A DNA stretch of 64,000 nt from Halomonas sp. (GTDB lineage: Bacteria; Pseudomonadota; Gammaproteobacteria; Pseudomonadales; Halomonadaceae). The stretch covers positions 1-64,000 of the forward strand of contig NZ_JAJUFQ010000001.1 of the NCBI RefSeq assembly GCF_029263665.1. Direction: 5' to 3'. The notes under the pieces were generated by a model, which was not told the origin of the DNA, ran no database searches, and saw nothing but the letters and a program-made list of their open reading frames with translations. The translations under genes and the position numbers were made by a program. Shown piece by piece: positions 20,987 to 31,310 of the stretch (position 1 is the first letter of the stretch; every line of letters begins with the position of its first letter).

Positions 20987-21232
20987 TCAGCTATCCGGCT
21001 GCGCCGCAGGATCCTGGGCCGGCAGTCGCACATTGCGAGACGGCACCACGGTGGAGATGGCGTGCTTGTAGACCATCTGGCTGACGGTATTACGCAGCAG
21101 GATGACAAATTGGTCGAAAGATTCAATCTGGCCCTGCAACTTGATGCCATTGACCAGGAAAATCGACACCGGAATGCGCTCCTTGCGCAGAATGTTCAGG
21201 TACGGGTCTTGGAGGGACTGCCCTTTGGACAT
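20987..21232 (-). CDS. hfq: RNA chaperone Hfq
   Basis: 81-residue Sm-like protein that forms a hexameric ring and pairs small RNAs with mRNAs. The core is nearly identical to other gammaproteobacterial Hfq proteins: [22 protein letters not shown] (Sm1) and the [12 protein letters not shown] segment (Sm2), with a short C-terminal tail. GGGAG ribosome site. The upstream 198 bp to miaA carries a TTAACGTTAA palindrome (21260-21269) and AT-rich sequence that could hold an hfq promoter; I see no gene there. Confidence 0.98.
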   Translation of the reverse strand: MSKGQSLQDPYLNILRKERIPVSIFLVNGIKLQGQIESFDQFVILLRNTVSQMVYKHAISTVVPSRNVRLPAQDPAAQPDS

Positions 21233-21430
21233 CTTGCTCTCCCTGTAATCTCTAGGTTGTTAACGTTAAATAAATAAGTGCTTCCCTGACACCCACTCTT
21301 CCCGTGCAGGAACGGCGAACGTCTTGGATTCGGCGGGGCCTGGTCATGCAGCCACACGAACTCGATATCTTACGCTATGTGCCAGCACCACGCACGATTT
21401 TAAGATGCGCGACAAGTATTTCCGCACTGC

Positions 21431-22411
21431 TCACGGGGTCTTGGTAGCCCCCTTGGCCATGCTCCTGGCAACAGTGTCATATAACCGCTGTTCGGGACTG
21501 TCAGCCAGCGAGTCGATCCAGTGAAGATCTGACCAGCTGCGCATCCAGGTCAATTGACGCTTAGCCAGTTGACGAGTGGCAATCACTCCACGCTTGCGCA
21601 GTTCACTCAGATCATACTCGCCATCCAGGTGACTCCATGCCTGACGGTAGCCCACGCTTTTCATCGACGGCAGGTCAGGCGATAGATCTCCCCTTGCCTT
21701 CAAGGCAGCAACCTCATCAAGGAAGCCCCCCTCCAGCATCGCCTCAAAGCGCCTTGCTATTCTTTCATGTAGCACAGAACGCTGTGCCGGGGCGAGCCCT
21801 ATGGACAGCGTCCGATAGGGAAAGGTTTCACGCTGCTGTTCACTCCACAGCTCCGTCATGGAACGCCCGCTGATATCGAACACCTCCAGAGCACGCATCA
21901 GGCGTTGAGGGTCATTGGGATGAATGCGGGCCGCCGACTCAGGATCGAGCTCGGCCAATCGCCTATGCAGCGCTTCAAGCCCATGTTGTTCGGCCTCTCG
22001 TTCAAGCGCCTGCCGCACCTGGGGATCTGCCGCTGGCATCTTGGCTACCCCATCAATAAGACACTTGAAATACATCATAGTGCCGCCGACCAGCAATGGA
22101 ATCCGTCCCTTGGCAGTGATATCTGACATTTCACGCAAGGCATCAACACGGAAGTCCGCAGCCGAGTAAGCCTGAGCTGGATCACGGATATCGATCAGGC
22201 GATGCGGGGCACGAGACAGCTCTTCTGCAGAAGGCTTGGCGCTGCCAATGTCCATCCCACGATAGACCATGGCGGAGTCGACGCTGATGATGTCGGCTCC
22301 CAGGCGCTCATGCAGGGCGATAGCCAGGTCTGTCTTGCCCGCAGCCGTAGGCCCCATCAGCAACACAGCGAAGGGGCGCGTATCTGACACGTCAAGCGAT
22401 GCCATGCTCAT
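21431..22411 (-). CDS. miaA: tRNA dimethylallyltransferase
   Basis: Adds the dimethylallyl group to A37 of tRNAs reading UNN codons. 326 residues from the ATG at 22411, which overlaps the mutL stop as ATGA and therefore is the likely coupled start; a second ATG two codons later is an alternative. P-loop [33 protein letters not shown] and the C-terminal [12 protein letters not shown] segment are all present. The mutL-miaA-hfq order is the classic one. Confidence 0.97.
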   Translation of the reverse strand: MSMASLDVSDTRPFAVLLMGPTAAGKTDLAIALHERLGADIISVDSAMVYRGMDIGSAKPSAEELSRAPHRLIDIRDPAQAYSAADFRVDALREMSDITAKGRIPLLVGGTMMYFKCLIDGVAKMPAADPQVRQALEREAEQHGLEALHRRLAELDPESAARIHPNDPQRLMRALEVFDISGRSMTELWSEQQRETFPYRTLSIGLAPAQRSVLHERIARRFEAMLEGGFLDEVAALKARGDLSPDLPSMKSVGYRQAWSHLDGEYDLSELRKRGVIATRQLAKRQLTWMRSWSDLHWIDSLADSPEQRLYDTVARSMAKGATKTP

Positions 22412-24483
22412 TGCCCTCGCAGGAACAGACGATCCAGTTCGCGCAGGCTCATCTGGGTCCAGGTCGGGCGGCCATGGTTGCACTGGCCACTACGTTCGGT
22501 ACGTTCCATATCGCGCAGCAGCGCATTCATTTCGGCAATCGTCAGTTGACGATTAGCCCGCACGCTGCCATGACACGCCATGGTCGCAAGCAGTTCATTG
22601 ATATGCGCCTCGATACGATCCGAGCGACCGTAGCGCTCCAGATCCGAGAGCATGTCACGAATCAGCGGCTCTACATCCGCGTCCGACAACAGGGCCGGCA
22701 GTTGGCGCACCAACAGCGTTTCCGGGCCTGCAGCATCCAATTCCACCCCCAGACGGGAGAAAGCTTCTCGTTCACTTTCTGCGGTTTCTATTTCTGCCGG
22801 GCTGGCAGCCAGGGACACAGGGACCAGCAATGGCTGCGCTTCCAGAGCGCCTCCATGCACCTGGTTTTTCATGTGCTCATAGACAATACGCTCATGAGCA
22901 GCATGCATGTCCACCAGCACCAGTCCCTGGGCGTTCTGGGCCAGAATATAGATGCCGTGAAGCTGGGCAATGGCAAAACCCAGTGGCGGAGCCTGGGTGG
23001 GATCTTCCTCGGCCATTGGCTCAGATGATGCAGGAAGATTCCCGTCATTCTGAGTACGGTTCTCCTGGGAGCCGCGGGGCTGGACAGATGGCAGCGTTCT
23101 CGCAGTGTACTCGCCGGCGCGTTCCGCCAGGGCTACCTCTGCAGCACGCCCTCCTACCTGAGGCGCTCCAGGCTGAGGGGTGAGCAGGCTTTCCTCATGT
23201 TCGGGATGCAACTGACGGTAGCCATCCATGAAGACCCGCACTCGGTCTGGCGTCACGCTTGCCGTTGCATCCTCACGACGAGGATGCAACGCCATGGGTT
23301 GTTGTTGCCAAGCTGGCTGGGCGGATGCCTCCCCGTTTTCCCTGGTTTGCGCCGAAGGCGTCTTGATTTCACCAGTCGTCGGATCGACTTCCAACCCATC
23401 CTGGTCGGAAGCCAGCTGTCTGGCATCATGCTCTCCCCCCGCCCGGGCTTCACCGAGAGCCCGATGCAGACTGGAGAACAGGAAGTCGTGAACCATGCGG
23501 CCATCGCGAAAGCGGACTTCATGCTTGGTCGGGTGGACATTGACATCCACCACCGTCGGATCGACCTCGAGATACAGCACGAACACAGGATGGCGGCCAT
23601 GGAACAGCACATCTCGGTAGGCTTGCCTAATGGCGTGGGCCACCAGACGGTCGCGCACCACGCGACCGTTAACGAAGAAATACTGTTGATCGGCTTGCGC
23701 GCGGGAATGCGTAGGAAGCCCGACCCAACCCCATAGACGCAGCCCGCCTGCGGCGATATCCAAGGTCAGGGCATTTCCCAGGAAGTCCTTGCCAAGCAAC
23801 GACCTGAGGCGCCGCTCACGTTCTTCGATGCTTTCGGCCACAGGCAATTGGTGCAGTGTCTTGCTGTTATGGCGCAGGGTCCAGCCAATGTCGAAACGTG
23901 ACAACGCCTGACGGCGAAAAGCTTCTTCCACATGACCGAATTCGGTTTTCTCGGTACGCAGGAACTTGCGCCGGGCCGGCGTATTGAAAAACAGGTCACG
24001 CACAGTGACCGAGGTTCCTCGCGGATGAGGCGCCGGCGTCACGCGGGGTTCCATGTTGCGACCTTCCGCCACGACCCGCCAGCCACCCCGGGGGTCATCC
24101 TCGACATTGGACACCAGTTCAAGACGCGACACCGAGCTGACCGATGCCAAGGCTTCACCGCGGAAGCCCAGGCTGGCAACGCCTTCGAGCTCTTCAAGAG
24201 AGGCAATCTTGCTGGTGGCATGGCGCGACAACGACAGTGGCAGATCATCTTCCGCAATGCCGCAGCCATCATCCCGGACACGGATCAGCCTGGCACCACC
24301 GACTTCCACCTCGATATCGATGCGCGAGCCACCAGCATCAATGGCATTTTCCACCAGCTCCTTGACTACCGACGCAGGCCGCTCCACCACTTCCCCCGCG
24401 GCAATCTGGTTGGCCAGCCGAGGATCAAGCACCTGGATACGGCGACGCACCGACGTATCTTGCTGGACAGAACTCTCAGTCAT
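22408..24483 (-). CDS. mutL: DNA mismatch repair protein MutL
   Basis: 691 residues. GHKL ATPase domain: [16 protein letters not shown] and GFRGEAL in the first 110 residues. Between about residues 340 and 495 is a low-conservation Glu/Gln/Pro-rich linker. The C-terminal domain carries [12 protein letters not shown] (about 525), ACHGSVRA and QCNHGRPT, which match the endonuclease motifs of nicking MutL proteins that work without MutH; E. coli MutL lacks them. Start chosen at the second of two near ATGs because AAGGA is then six bases away. Overlaps miaA. Confidence 0.96.
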   Translation of the reverse strand: MTESSVQQDTSVRRRIQVLDPRLANQIAAGEVVERPASVVKELVENAIDAGGSRIDIEVEVGGARLIRVRDDGCGIAEDDLPLSLSRHATSKIASLEELEGVASLGFRGEALASVSSVSRLELVSNVEDDPRGGWRVVAEGRNMEPRVTPAPHPRGTSVTVRDLFFNTPARRKFLRTEKTEFGHVEEAFRRQALSRFDIGWTLRHNSKTLHQLPVAESIEERERRLRSLLGKDFLGNALTLDIAAGGLRLWGWVGLPTHSRAQADQQYFFVNGRVVRDRLVAHAIRQAYRDVLFHGRHPVFVLYLEVDPTVVDVNVHPTKHEVRFRDGRMVHDFLFSSLHRALGEARAGGEHDARQLASDQDGLEVDPTTGEIKTPSAQTRENGEASAQPAWQQQPMALHPRREDATASVTPDRVRVFMDGYRQLHPEHEESLLTPQPGAPQVGGRAAEVALAERAGEYTARTLPSVQPRGSQENRTQNDGNLPASSEPMAEEDPTQAPPLGFAIAQLHGIYILAQNAQGLVLVDMHAAHERIVYEHMKNQVHGGALEAQPLLVPVSLAASPAEIETAESEREAFSRLGVELDAAGPETLLVRQLPALLSDADVEPLIRDMLSDLERYGRSDRIEAHINELLATMACHGSVRANRQLTIAEMNALLRDMERTERSGQCNHGRPTWTQMSLRELDRLFLRGQ

Positions 24484-24504
24484 GGTCATTCCTTACATGC
24501 CGTT

Positions 24505-24564
24505 CAAGTGGCTACTCAAGTGCCCATTCAAGAACTCATTCAGAGCCCTTTTCAAGAACTGGGA
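24505..24564. repeat. 12-bp degenerate tandem repeat between mutL and amiB
   Basis: Five 12-mers of the type CAAG-N8 (24505, 24517, 24529, 24541, 24553) with related sequence. The last copy covers the amiB stop codon. Similarity between copies is modest. Confidence 0.55.
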
Positions 24565-26036
24565 ATGCGCAGCACTTGACCGACGCGAATCGAATCGCTG
24601 GCAAGCTCATTGGCCTGACGCAGTTGAGACAATGACACCCCATGGCGCTGAGCAATGCCCGACAAGGTATCCCCTGCCTGGATACGATATTCACCGCTTG
24701 CCGTGGCATTTCCGGAACTGCCATGATCACGCTGCCAGGCCAGTAGGCTCGCCGGCGGCGGGTTACGTTCGAAATGTGCCCGCACTCCACTGAACACTGC
24801 GCTCATCATGCGCTCCTGATAGGCGCCATTTCGCAGGTTACGTTCTTCCTCTGGGTTCGAAATGAAACCGGTTTCCACCAGCAATGAGGGAATATCCGGC
24901 GACTTCAATACCACAAACCCTGCCTGCTCCACGCGACTCTTGTGCAGGTGGTTGACCTGGCCGATCCGTTCCAGCACGTCACCACCAATCGCCAGGGAAT
25001 CGTTGAGGGTTGCCGTCATGGTCAGGTCGAGCAGCACACCGCGCAACACTTGATCCTTGTCATCCAGGGACAGGTTACCGTCAACACCACCTATCAGATC
25101 CGAACGGTTCTCGGTAGCTGCCAGCCACTTGGCTGTCTCGGAAGTGGCACCACTCTGGGACAGGGCAAATACCGAACTCCCGTAAGGACGTGGACTACGG
25201 AAGGCATCTGCATGAATGGAAACGAAAAAGTCGGCTTTCTGCTCACGCGCGATCAAGGTCCGCTGACGCAGGCCGACATAGTAGTCGCCATCACGAATCA
25301 TCACGGCCTTGAAACCTGGTGTCTGGTTGATCATTTTGGCCAGTCGATCCGCCATCTGCAGAACCACATCCTTCTCGCGAGTACCGCTGGGGCCTGTGGC
25401 ACCCGGGTCCTCACCGCCATGCCCTGCGTCAACGGCAATGATGATGTCGCGCTTGGGATGGGGTTTAGCAGGGTCCACCGGAGTCGCGGCTGCGGCTGCT
25501 TCCGGGGCACGTCCCTCAGCCACCGCTTCCGTCTTGGCACGCTGAGCGGCAATTTCCTGCTCACGGATCATCTTCTCGATCGGATCGATGGGATCCTCTA
25601 CCGCACTCTCGCCTGGATATTCCAGGTCCACCACCAGACGATCGCCATACTGATCGTTGGGCGCAAGGGAGAAATGGCGTGGTTCAATGGGGCGATTGAG
25701 TTCCAGTACAACGCGCAGACCGGTACCGTCACGCACTCCCGTACGTACACTGCTGATCGCACTGCCACTGAGATTGAGACTGCTGGGGTCATCCTTGAGC
25801 TGGGCATCGGACAGGTCGATGACCAGTCGGCTAGGGTTGTCGAGTTGGAAGACCTCTGCATCGACAGGTGATGACAGGTCAAATACCAGGCGCGAGTGGT
25901 CAGGCGCAGCCCACAGCCGAATATTGTCCACATCACCCGCTTCAGCACTGGCAGTGTGCAGACTTCCCAGAGAAGCCAGCGCCAACATGCCCATCCAACG
26001 ATTCCACCCCTGCCAACGATTCATCACCAGCCTCAT
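24552..26036 (-). CDS. amiB: N-acetylmuramoyl-L-alanine amidase (AmiB/AmiC type) with AMIN and LysM domains
   Basis: Splits septal peptidoglycan during daughter-cell separation. 494 residues: signal peptide (1 to about 31), AMIN domain (35-140), a Glu/Ala-rich linker, zinc amidase_3 domain with ligands in AVDAGHGGEDPGA (H206), E221 and SIHADAF (H275), the catalytic Glu in LLVETGFISN, and a C-terminal LysM repeat (about 449-494, YRIQAGDTLSGIAQRHGVS). The ATG overlaps the tsaE stop as ATGA. A direct tsaE-amiB-mutL arrangement matches E. coli. Confidence 0.95.
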   Translation of the reverse strand: MRLVMNRWQGWNRWMGMLALASLGSLHTASAEAGDVDNIRLWAAPDHSRLVFDLSSPVDAEVFQLDNPSRLVIDLSDAQLKDDPSSLNLSGSAISSVRTGVRDGTGLRVVLELNRPIEPRHFSLAPNDQYGDRLVVDLEYPGESAVEDPIDPIEKMIREQEIAAQRAKTEAVAEGRAPEAAAAATPVDPAKPHPKRDIIIAVDAGHGGEDPGATGPSGTREKDVVLQMADRLAKMINQTPGFKAVMIRDGDYYVGLRQRTLIAREQKADFFVSIHADAFRSPRPYGSSVFALSQSGATSETAKWLAATENRSDLIGGVDGNLSLDDKDQVLRGVLLDLTMTATLNDSLAIGGDVLERIGQVNHLHKSRVEQAGFVVLKSPDIPSLLVETGFISNPEEERNLRNGAYQERMMSAVFSGVRAHFERNPPPASLLAWQRDHGSSGNATASGEYRIQAGDTLSGIAQRHGVSLSQLRQANELASDSIRVGQVLRIPSS

Positions 26037-26605
26037 GCCGTGCCTCCCTGCGAAGTTCCCCCTGCCCGGCCTTGGCCATCAGTACCATGGGAATCTGTAC
26101 CTTGCGTATCCACGGCAAACCCCGCAGTACTCAGTTCCTTGTCCAGGCGCTCCAGCACGGCAGCGCCCCTGGCACCGTGGCCATCGATGCGTGCTTCACG
26201 CCCGCTACCGGCATGCGCCAGAGCAATTTCCACATCCGGCTGCGGCAACCAGCCTTCACCACGTTCAGCCCATTCGATCAGGCACAGGACATCATCGGCA
26301 AGCAAGTCGCGGCCGCCGATGAACTCCAGCTCTTCGGGGTCCCCCAGACGATAGAGGTCGAAATGATGTACCCGCACCTTGTCGAGGTGTCGCCATGCCC
26401 CCAGCTCATATGGCTCGATCAAGGTATAGGTAGGGCTCTTCACCGCTCCCTGGTAGCCGTAGGCACGCAATATGCCACGTGACAACGTGGTCTTGCCTGC
26501 CCCCAGGTCACCAGAAAGATGGACACGTCCGCGTCCCTCGAGGGCACGCCCCAGGCATTCTCCCAGTGCTACCTGGCGCTGTTCATCGTCGAGTCGCAGC
26601 AACAT
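26033..26605 (-). CDS. tsaE: tRNA threonylcarbamoyladenosine biosynthesis ATPase TsaE
   Basis: Small P-loop ATPase that drives turnover of the TsaBD complex making t6A37 in tRNA. 190 residues from the ATG at 26605, inside the 3' end of nnr (23-bp overlap). Walker A GDLGAGKTT is at residues 32-40, followed by VKSPTYTLIEPY and HFDLYRL. Odd: it carries a C-terminal tail of about 35 residues rich in Gly, Thr, Ser and Asp (TQGTDSHGTDGQGRAGG) not needed for the fold. Reading upstream to 26854 would lie inside nnr and is not used. Confidence 0.94.
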   Translation of the reverse strand: MLLRLDDEQRQVALGECLGRALEGRGRVHLSGDLGAGKTTLSRGILRAYGYQGAVKSPTYTLIEPYELGAWRHLDKVRVHHFDLYRLGDPEELEFIGGRDLLADDVLCLIEWAERGEGWLPQPDVEIALAHAGSGREARIDGHGARGAAVLERLDKELSTAGFAVDTQGTDSHGTDGQGRAGGTSQGGTA

Positions 26606-28112
26606 TTTCCTCGTCCATCGTCGGATTGACCAAAACTCGCGCACAGGATGCCAGATCGCTGGCCAACAGACCACGCTCGCCGCCCTTTTGGGCCGCCATG
26701 TCACCTGCCATGGCATGCACCAGCACCCCAGCCCTGGCGGCCATTTCCAGCTCCAGCCCCTGAGCCAGAAGACCGGCAATGATACCGCAAAGTGCATCTC
26801 CCATACCGCCACTTGCCATGCCTGGATTACCAAAAGGACATAGCGCCAGCCCATCTGGACCGCAAATTAGCGTACCGGAACCTTTCAGGACCACGACGCC
26901 TCCGTACAGTTCCTGCAAGGCGCGTGCTGCGGCCGGACGATCCGCTTCGACTTCAGCAGCCGAAGTATCCAGCAAACGCGCAGCTTCACCAGGATGGGGC
27001 GTCAACACCCAGTCATCACGCCGGGTGGAACGAAAGCGCGACGCAAGAAGGTTGAGTGCATCGGCATCCACGACCAGTGGAACCGCCGTTTCAAGGGCGA
27101 CTTGAAACAGGCTCTGTCCCCAGCTGCCTTGCCCTAGCCCTGGACCAACCGCCAGCACATTGAGGCGATCGAGCAAATCGCCAACCTGAGTGGCAGCAGA
27201 AACCCCCTTGGCCATTACCTCGGGACAACGCATCAGGCTGGCGGTCACATGCTCCGGCGCTGTGACCAGCATGACTCGACCAGCCCCTACCCGAGCACAG
27301 GCTTCCGCAGCCAGCAGGGATGCTCCCCCCATTCCAGGCGCTCCACCCAACACACCGACAAACCCCAGGTCGCCCTTGTGTATATCGCGTTCTCTGGGAG
27401 GCAGAGCAGCCTTCAACAAGGCCTTTTCCAGGCGCCAGGCCGTGGGACGAATATCGGTATGGGTCAACGCATCGACACCGAGAGAATCCAGCACCAGCTC
27501 ACCTACTCGGGCAGCGCCACGTCCGGTATGCAGCCCCAGCTTGTCGGCGATGAAGGTCACGGTCATGTCCGCCTTGACCGACAAGCCTCTTTCGCTGCCA
27601 TCGTCGCCACTGATTCCAGAGGGAATATCGATGGCCAGCACCGGACGGGAACTGTCATTGATCGCCGTGATGGCATCCGCATAGAGAATGCGCAGATCAC
27701 CTGAGAACCCGGTGCCGAGCAAGGCATCCACGATCACCTCGCCTTCAATGGCCACGCCTTTTCGCCACTCGCGCCATTCCACACAGGCCTCATCAGCCAG
27801 CAAGGCGGCACGCAGGGCGTCACCATGCAACCGACTACGCGGCGTCAGAGAGAGCCGTTGCACCTGCCAGCCTTCCCGCGCGGCCAATGCCGCCAGGACA
27901 TGGCCATCACCACCGTTGTTGCCGCCACCACAGAACACCGTCAGGCTCTTGGCAGAAGGCCAGCGCGCCCGAAGCCAGCGCCATGCTGTACCTGCAGCAC
28001 GCTGCATCAGAGCAAAACCATCACGTTCATTGGCAATGGTACGGCGATCGATTTCACGCACCTGATCGGCGCAGTACAATGGCATCAACCCACGATGTTG
28101 TGGGGCACTCAT
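26583..28112 (-). CDS. nnr: bifunctional NAD(P)H-hydrate epimerase / ADP-dependent NAD(P)H-hydrate dehydratase
   Basis: Repairs hydrated NADH and NADPH. 509 residues: the N-terminal YjeF_N epimerase domain (1 to about 220, with FCGGGNNGGDGHVLA and DALLGTGFSG) and the C-terminal ribokinase-like dehydratase domain (about 240-509, with LGGAPGMGGA, LTPHPGEAARLL and MASGGMGDALCG). An excellent AGGAGG site fixes the ATG at 28112. Divergent from queG; overlaps tsaE downstream. The nnr-tsaE-amiB-mutL order is conserved in gammaproteobacteria. Confidence 0.96.
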   Translation of the reverse strand: MSAPQHRGLMPLYCADQVREIDRRTIANERDGFALMQRAAGTAWRWLRARWPSAKSLTVFCGGGNNGGDGHVLAALAAREGWQVQRLSLTPRSRLHGDALRAALLADEACVEWREWRKGVAIEGEVIVDALLGTGFSGDLRILYADAITAINDSSRPVLAIDIPSGISGDDGSERGLSVKADMTVTFIADKLGLHTGRGAARVGELVLDSLGVDALTHTDIRPTAWRLEKALLKAALPPRERDIHKGDLGFVGVLGGAPGMGGASLLAAEACARVGAGRVMLVTAPEHVTASLMRCPEVMAKGVSAATQVGDLLDRLNVLAVGPGLGQGSWGQSLFQVALETAVPLVVDADALNLLASRFRSTRRDDWVLTPHPGEAARLLDTSAAEVEADRPAAARALQELYGGVVVLKGSGTLICGPDGLALCPFGNPGMASGGMGDALCGIIAGLLAQGLELEMAARAGVLVHAMAGDMAAQKGGERGLLASDLASCARVLVNPTMDEENVAATRR

Positions 28113-28351
28113 AGATGTTTCCTCCTGTGGAAACGCTGACTCCGTGGCAACGCGCGACTTCAATTATCGTTTCCTTGCTGATGCGATACGCCATGAATGG
28201 CCAGGAAGTATACTGACACAGGCATTCACGGCATCTTTCCTTTACCATCTGTCAGTCTAAGGCGTTACGCCCATTCGCCAAGACTGCTTTCTCTGATGTG
28301 CAAGGTATCACCATTTTCCCGCATACCCCGTCTGCATTCACCGACACGCCC

Positions 28352-29452
28352 ATGACCACCAAGACATTCAATGCCACTGAACTGGCTCACTTGGCCCAGA
28401 ACATCAAGGCCTGGGGGCGCGAGTTGGGCTTCCAGCAGGTCGGTATCACTGACGTCGACCTGCATGAGGATGAGGCCCATCTTCAGCGCTGGCTGGATGC
28501 TGGCTACCACGGTGAAATGGGGTTCATGGCCAAGCATGGCACCAAACGCACCCGCCCTGCCGAGCTGGAGCCCGGTACCGTGCGAGTGATCAGCGTGCGC
28601 CTTGACTATCTTCCGGCGGAAGTGGAAACCAGCAAGGTGCTGGGCCAACCACATCGTGCCTATATTTCCCGCTATGCCACTGGGCGCGATTATCACAAAC
28701 TGATGCGCAAGCGCCTGCAAAGCCTGGCCAGGCAGATCGAGGCCGAAGTCGGCCCGATTGGCTACCGTGCCTTCGTCGATTCAGCCCCGGTAATGGAACG
28801 GGGGCTGGCACGCAAGGCCGGCCTGGGCTGGTTCGGCAAGAACGCCATGCTGCTCAACCCCAAGGCTGGCTCTCTGTTCTTTCTCGGGGAGCTGTATACC
28901 GACCTGCCGTTGCCGGTGGATCCTCCTTTCGAGGCCAGCCACTGTGGTAGCTGCAGCGCCTGTCGTCAGGCTTGCCCTACCGGAGCCATCGTCGACGACA
29001 GAGTTGTCGATGCAAGAGCCTGCATTTCCTATCTCACCATTGAGCTATTTGGCAGCATCCCCGAGAAGTATCGCGAAGCAATGGGTAATCGCGTGTTTGG
29101 TTGCGACGACTGCCAACTGGTATGTCCCTTCACCCGCTTCACCCGAGCCAGTAATGAGCCCGACTTTGCCCCACGCCACGACCTCGACCGTGTGGAGCTG
29201 CTCACCCTGTTCAACTGGGGGGAAGAAGAATTCCTCGCCCGCACTGCCGGCAGCCCTATTCGCCGTATCGGCTATGAGCGCTGGTTACGCAACCTCGCCG
29301 TTGGCCTGGGCAATGCTCCCTGGAGCCAAGCTATCGAGACAGCGCTTCTGGTGCGTCTGGCCTATCCTTCCGACCTTGTCCGCGAGCACGTCCGCTGGGC
29401 CCTGAAGCAACAGCGCAGGAAGCGTAGCGCGCTGATAGCCAGCACCGATTGA
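28352..29452 (+). CDS. queG: epoxyqueuosine reductase
   Basis: Cobalamin-dependent iron-sulfur enzyme for the last step of queuosine synthesis in tRNA. 366 residues from the ATG at 28352, which aligns with E. coli QueG; a GTG at 28298 is a possible longer start. Two [4Fe-4S] clusters are indicated by CGSCSACRQACPTGA and CDDCQLVCPF, and VDSAPVMER and GRDYHKLMR belong to the family. The 185 bp between nnr and queG include a TATACT (28209-28214) but no convincing -35 for either direction. Convergent with orn. Confidence 0.95.
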   Translation: MTTKTFNATELAHLAQNIKAWGRELGFQQVGITDVDLHEDEAHLQRWLDAGYHGEMGFMAKHGTKRTRPAELEPGTVRVISVRLDYLPAEVETSKVLGQPHRAYISRYATGRDYHKLMRKRLQSLARQIEAEVGPIGYRAFVDSAPVMERGLARKAGLGWFGKNAMLLNPKAGSLFFLGELYTDLPLPVDPPFEASHCGSCSACRQACPTGAIVDDRVVDARACISYLTIELFGSIPEKYREAMGNRVFGCDDCQLVCPFTRFTRASNEPDFAPRHDLDRVELLTLFNWGEEEFLARTAGSPIRRIGYERWLRNLAVGLGNAPWSQAIETALLVRLAYPSDLVREHVRWALKQQRRKRSALIASTD

Positions 29453-29543
29453 CCTCACCAGGCCTTTCCGCCCTTGCCCTTTGCAACGGTCATCGTGGAG
29501 CAAGGCCTCGGTCTTGAATCAGCTCTTGCCACCTGCTGGCGCT

Positions 29544-30143
29544 CTACGCCTTGAGGAAAGTCTTGCGATAGTGCGCCAGTTCCGCGATGGATTCCTTTAT
29601 ATCGTCCATGGCCAGATGCACATTGCGCTTTGAAAAGCCATCCAGGGCCTGTGGGTTCCAGCGCTTGGCCAGCTCCTTGAGCGTGGAGACATCCAGGTTG
29701 CGGTAATGGAAGAAAGACCACAGCTCTGGCATTTCCCGCTCCAGGAAGCGGCGATCCTGATGAATGGAGTTGCCACACATGGGCGAAGTACCGGACACCA
29801 CATACGTACGCAGGAACGCCAAGGTACGCGCCTCTGCTTCCTGTGTGCTCACGGTGCTACGTCGTACTCGCTCAATCAGGCCAGAATCGCCATGGGTTCT
29901 GGTATTCCACTCGTCCATGCCGGCAATCAGCGCCTCGCTCTGGTTGATAGCAATCACCGGTCCTTCGGCAACGACATTGAGGTCTCCATCGGTTATCAAA
30001 GTTGCCACCTCGATGATGCGCTCCTTGTTGGGATCCAGACCGGTCATTTCCAGGTCGATCCACACCAGGAGATCGGAACGAGGCTCGCCCTCTGCTGAGA
30101 TATTGGTCGGAGCAGGGGTTGTGTCTTGAGTACGCTCGGTCAT
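29544..30143 (-). CDS. orn: oligoribonuclease
   Basis: DEDDh 3'-5' exonuclease that degrades di- to pentaribonucleotides, including pGpG from cyclic di-GMP turnover. 199 residues from the ATG at 30143 (AAGG nine bases upstream); two in-frame ATGs up to nine codons upstream are less well placed. Motifs: [10 protein letters not shown] (DxE), [12 protein letters not shown] (motif II) and H/D residues in [10 protein letters not shown]. Shares a 60-bp divergent promoter region with rsgA, as in E. coli. Essential in many gammaproteobacteria. Confidence 0.96.
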   Translation of the reverse strand: MTERTQDTTPAPTNISAEGEPRSDLLVWIDLEMTGLDPNKERIIEVATLITDGDLNVVAEGPVIAINQSEALIAGMDEWNTRTHGDSGLIERVRRSTVSTQEAEARTLAFLRTYVVSGTSPMCGNSIHQDRRFLEREMPELWSFFHYRNLDVSTLKELAKRWNPQALDGFSKRNVHLAMDDIKESIAELAHYRKTFLKA

Positions 30144-30164
30144 ATCGGCCATCCTTGAGAATGA

Positions 30165-30185
30165 GTACAATGCTGCTCATTGTAC
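30165..30185. promoter_or_regulatory. perfect inverted repeat with mirrored -10 hexamers between orn and rsgA
   Basis: GTACAATG-CTGCT-CATTGTAC. Each arm contains TACAAT, one facing rsgA (30166-30171) and one facing orn (30179-30184), so each gene may use one arm as its -10 element. For rsgA this places the RNA start about 25 bases before the GTG. No good -35 hexamer is seen at 17 bp on either side. It could equally be an operator. Confidence 0.45.
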
Positions 30186-30203
30186 CGAGCATCGGGCTGT
30201 CAT

Positions 30204-31235
30204 GTGAGCAAACGTAAGCTGAGTCGCCAACAACGCTGGCGCATCGAGAAGATCCAGGCCGAACGGGCCAAGCGTGCAGAAAAGCGTCAGAACCAGGACG
30301 ACGAGAAACTCTCTGCCGGAGAATATGGCACTGAGCGCGATGGGCGAGTGACTGCCCACTTCGGCCGCACGCTTGATGTCACGGAGCGTCTGGGACAAAA
30401 GCCCGTACGTTGTCACTTGAGAGCCAACCTGGAAGGCCTGGTCACAGGCGATCGGGTGATCTGGCGCGCAGGCGAAGACGGTAGCGGTGTCGTCGTCGCT
30501 CGTGGCGAGCGCGATAATGTGCTGGAACGCCCGGATATGCGCGGCCTGCTCAAACCCGTGGCCGCCAACATCGACCAGATTCTGATCGTTTTCGCCGTCG
30601 AACCCGAGCCTCACGCAGGCTTGATCGACCGCTACCTGGTGGCAGCCGAGGCCACCGGCATCACCCCTGTGCTGGTGCTCAACAAGACGGATCTGCTTCC
30701 TGAGCAAGGCGGAGAGCTGCGTGCTCTGCTGGCACGCTATGAAGACCTCGGTTATGCCGTGGTTGCCACCTCGACCACCAGTGAAGGGGGGATGGATGCG
30801 CTACATGCCTGCCTGGCGGAACGCACCTCGGTATTTGTCGGGCAGAGCGGCGTTGGCAAATCCTCTCTGATCGACTTGCTCCTGCCCAATGAACAGCTAC
30901 GCATTGGCGCTTTATCTGCAGATACGCGCAAGGGGCGTCACACCACGACCACGGCTCAGCTCTACCATCTACCGGCTCTCAGCGACAACGTGACAGCAGG
31001 TGCCCTGATCGACTCTCCCGGCATCCGCGAGTTTGGACTCACTCACTTGGATGAGCGCCAGGTCACTGAAGGCTTCATCGAGTTTCGCCCTTATCTGGAG
31101 CAGTGCCGTTTTCGCGACTGTCGCCACCGCCAGGAACCTGGTTGCGCCTTGCAGACAGCCGTTGAGCGGGGCGACATCCATCCTCAGCGCTTTGCCAGTT
31201 ACCGTCGTATCGTCGATAGTCTGGATAATCCCTGA
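30204..31235 (+). CDS. rsgA: small ribosomal subunit biogenesis GTPase RsgA
   Basis: Circularly permuted GTPase that checks late 30S assembly. 343 residues from the GTG at 30204, which gives the family N-terminus SKRKLSRQQRWR; the ribosome site is weak. OB-fold (about 45-105), then G4 (VLNKTD), G1 (GQSGVGKSSL) and G3 (DSPGIREFGL) in permuted order, and a C-terminal zinc site CRFRDCRHRQEPGC. Divergent from orn; in E. coli the gene is next to psd, here a rhodanese gene lies in between. Confidence 0.96.
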   Translation: MSKRKLSRQQRWRIEKIQAERAKRAEKRQNQDDEKLSAGEYGTERDGRVTAHFGRTLDVTERLGQKPVRCHLRANLEGLVTGDRVIWRAGEDGSGVVVARGERDNVLERPDMRGLLKPVAANIDQILIVFAVEPEPHAGLIDRYLVAAEATGITPVLVLNKTDLLPEQGGELRALLARYEDLGYAVVATSTTSEGGMDALHACLAERTSVFVGQSGVGKSSLIDLLLPNEQLRIGALSADTRKGRHTTTTAQLYHLPALSDNVTAGALIDSPGIREFGLTHLDERQVTEGFIEFRPYLEQCRFRDCRHRQEPGCALQTAVERGDIHPQRFASYRRIVDSLDNP

Positions 31236-31310
31236 ATGATGGCACTTGATACAGTGCTGCCTTTGCCTGACCGCACGTGCCTCTGACCACACGTTTCGAG
31301 GAGAGCCGCC

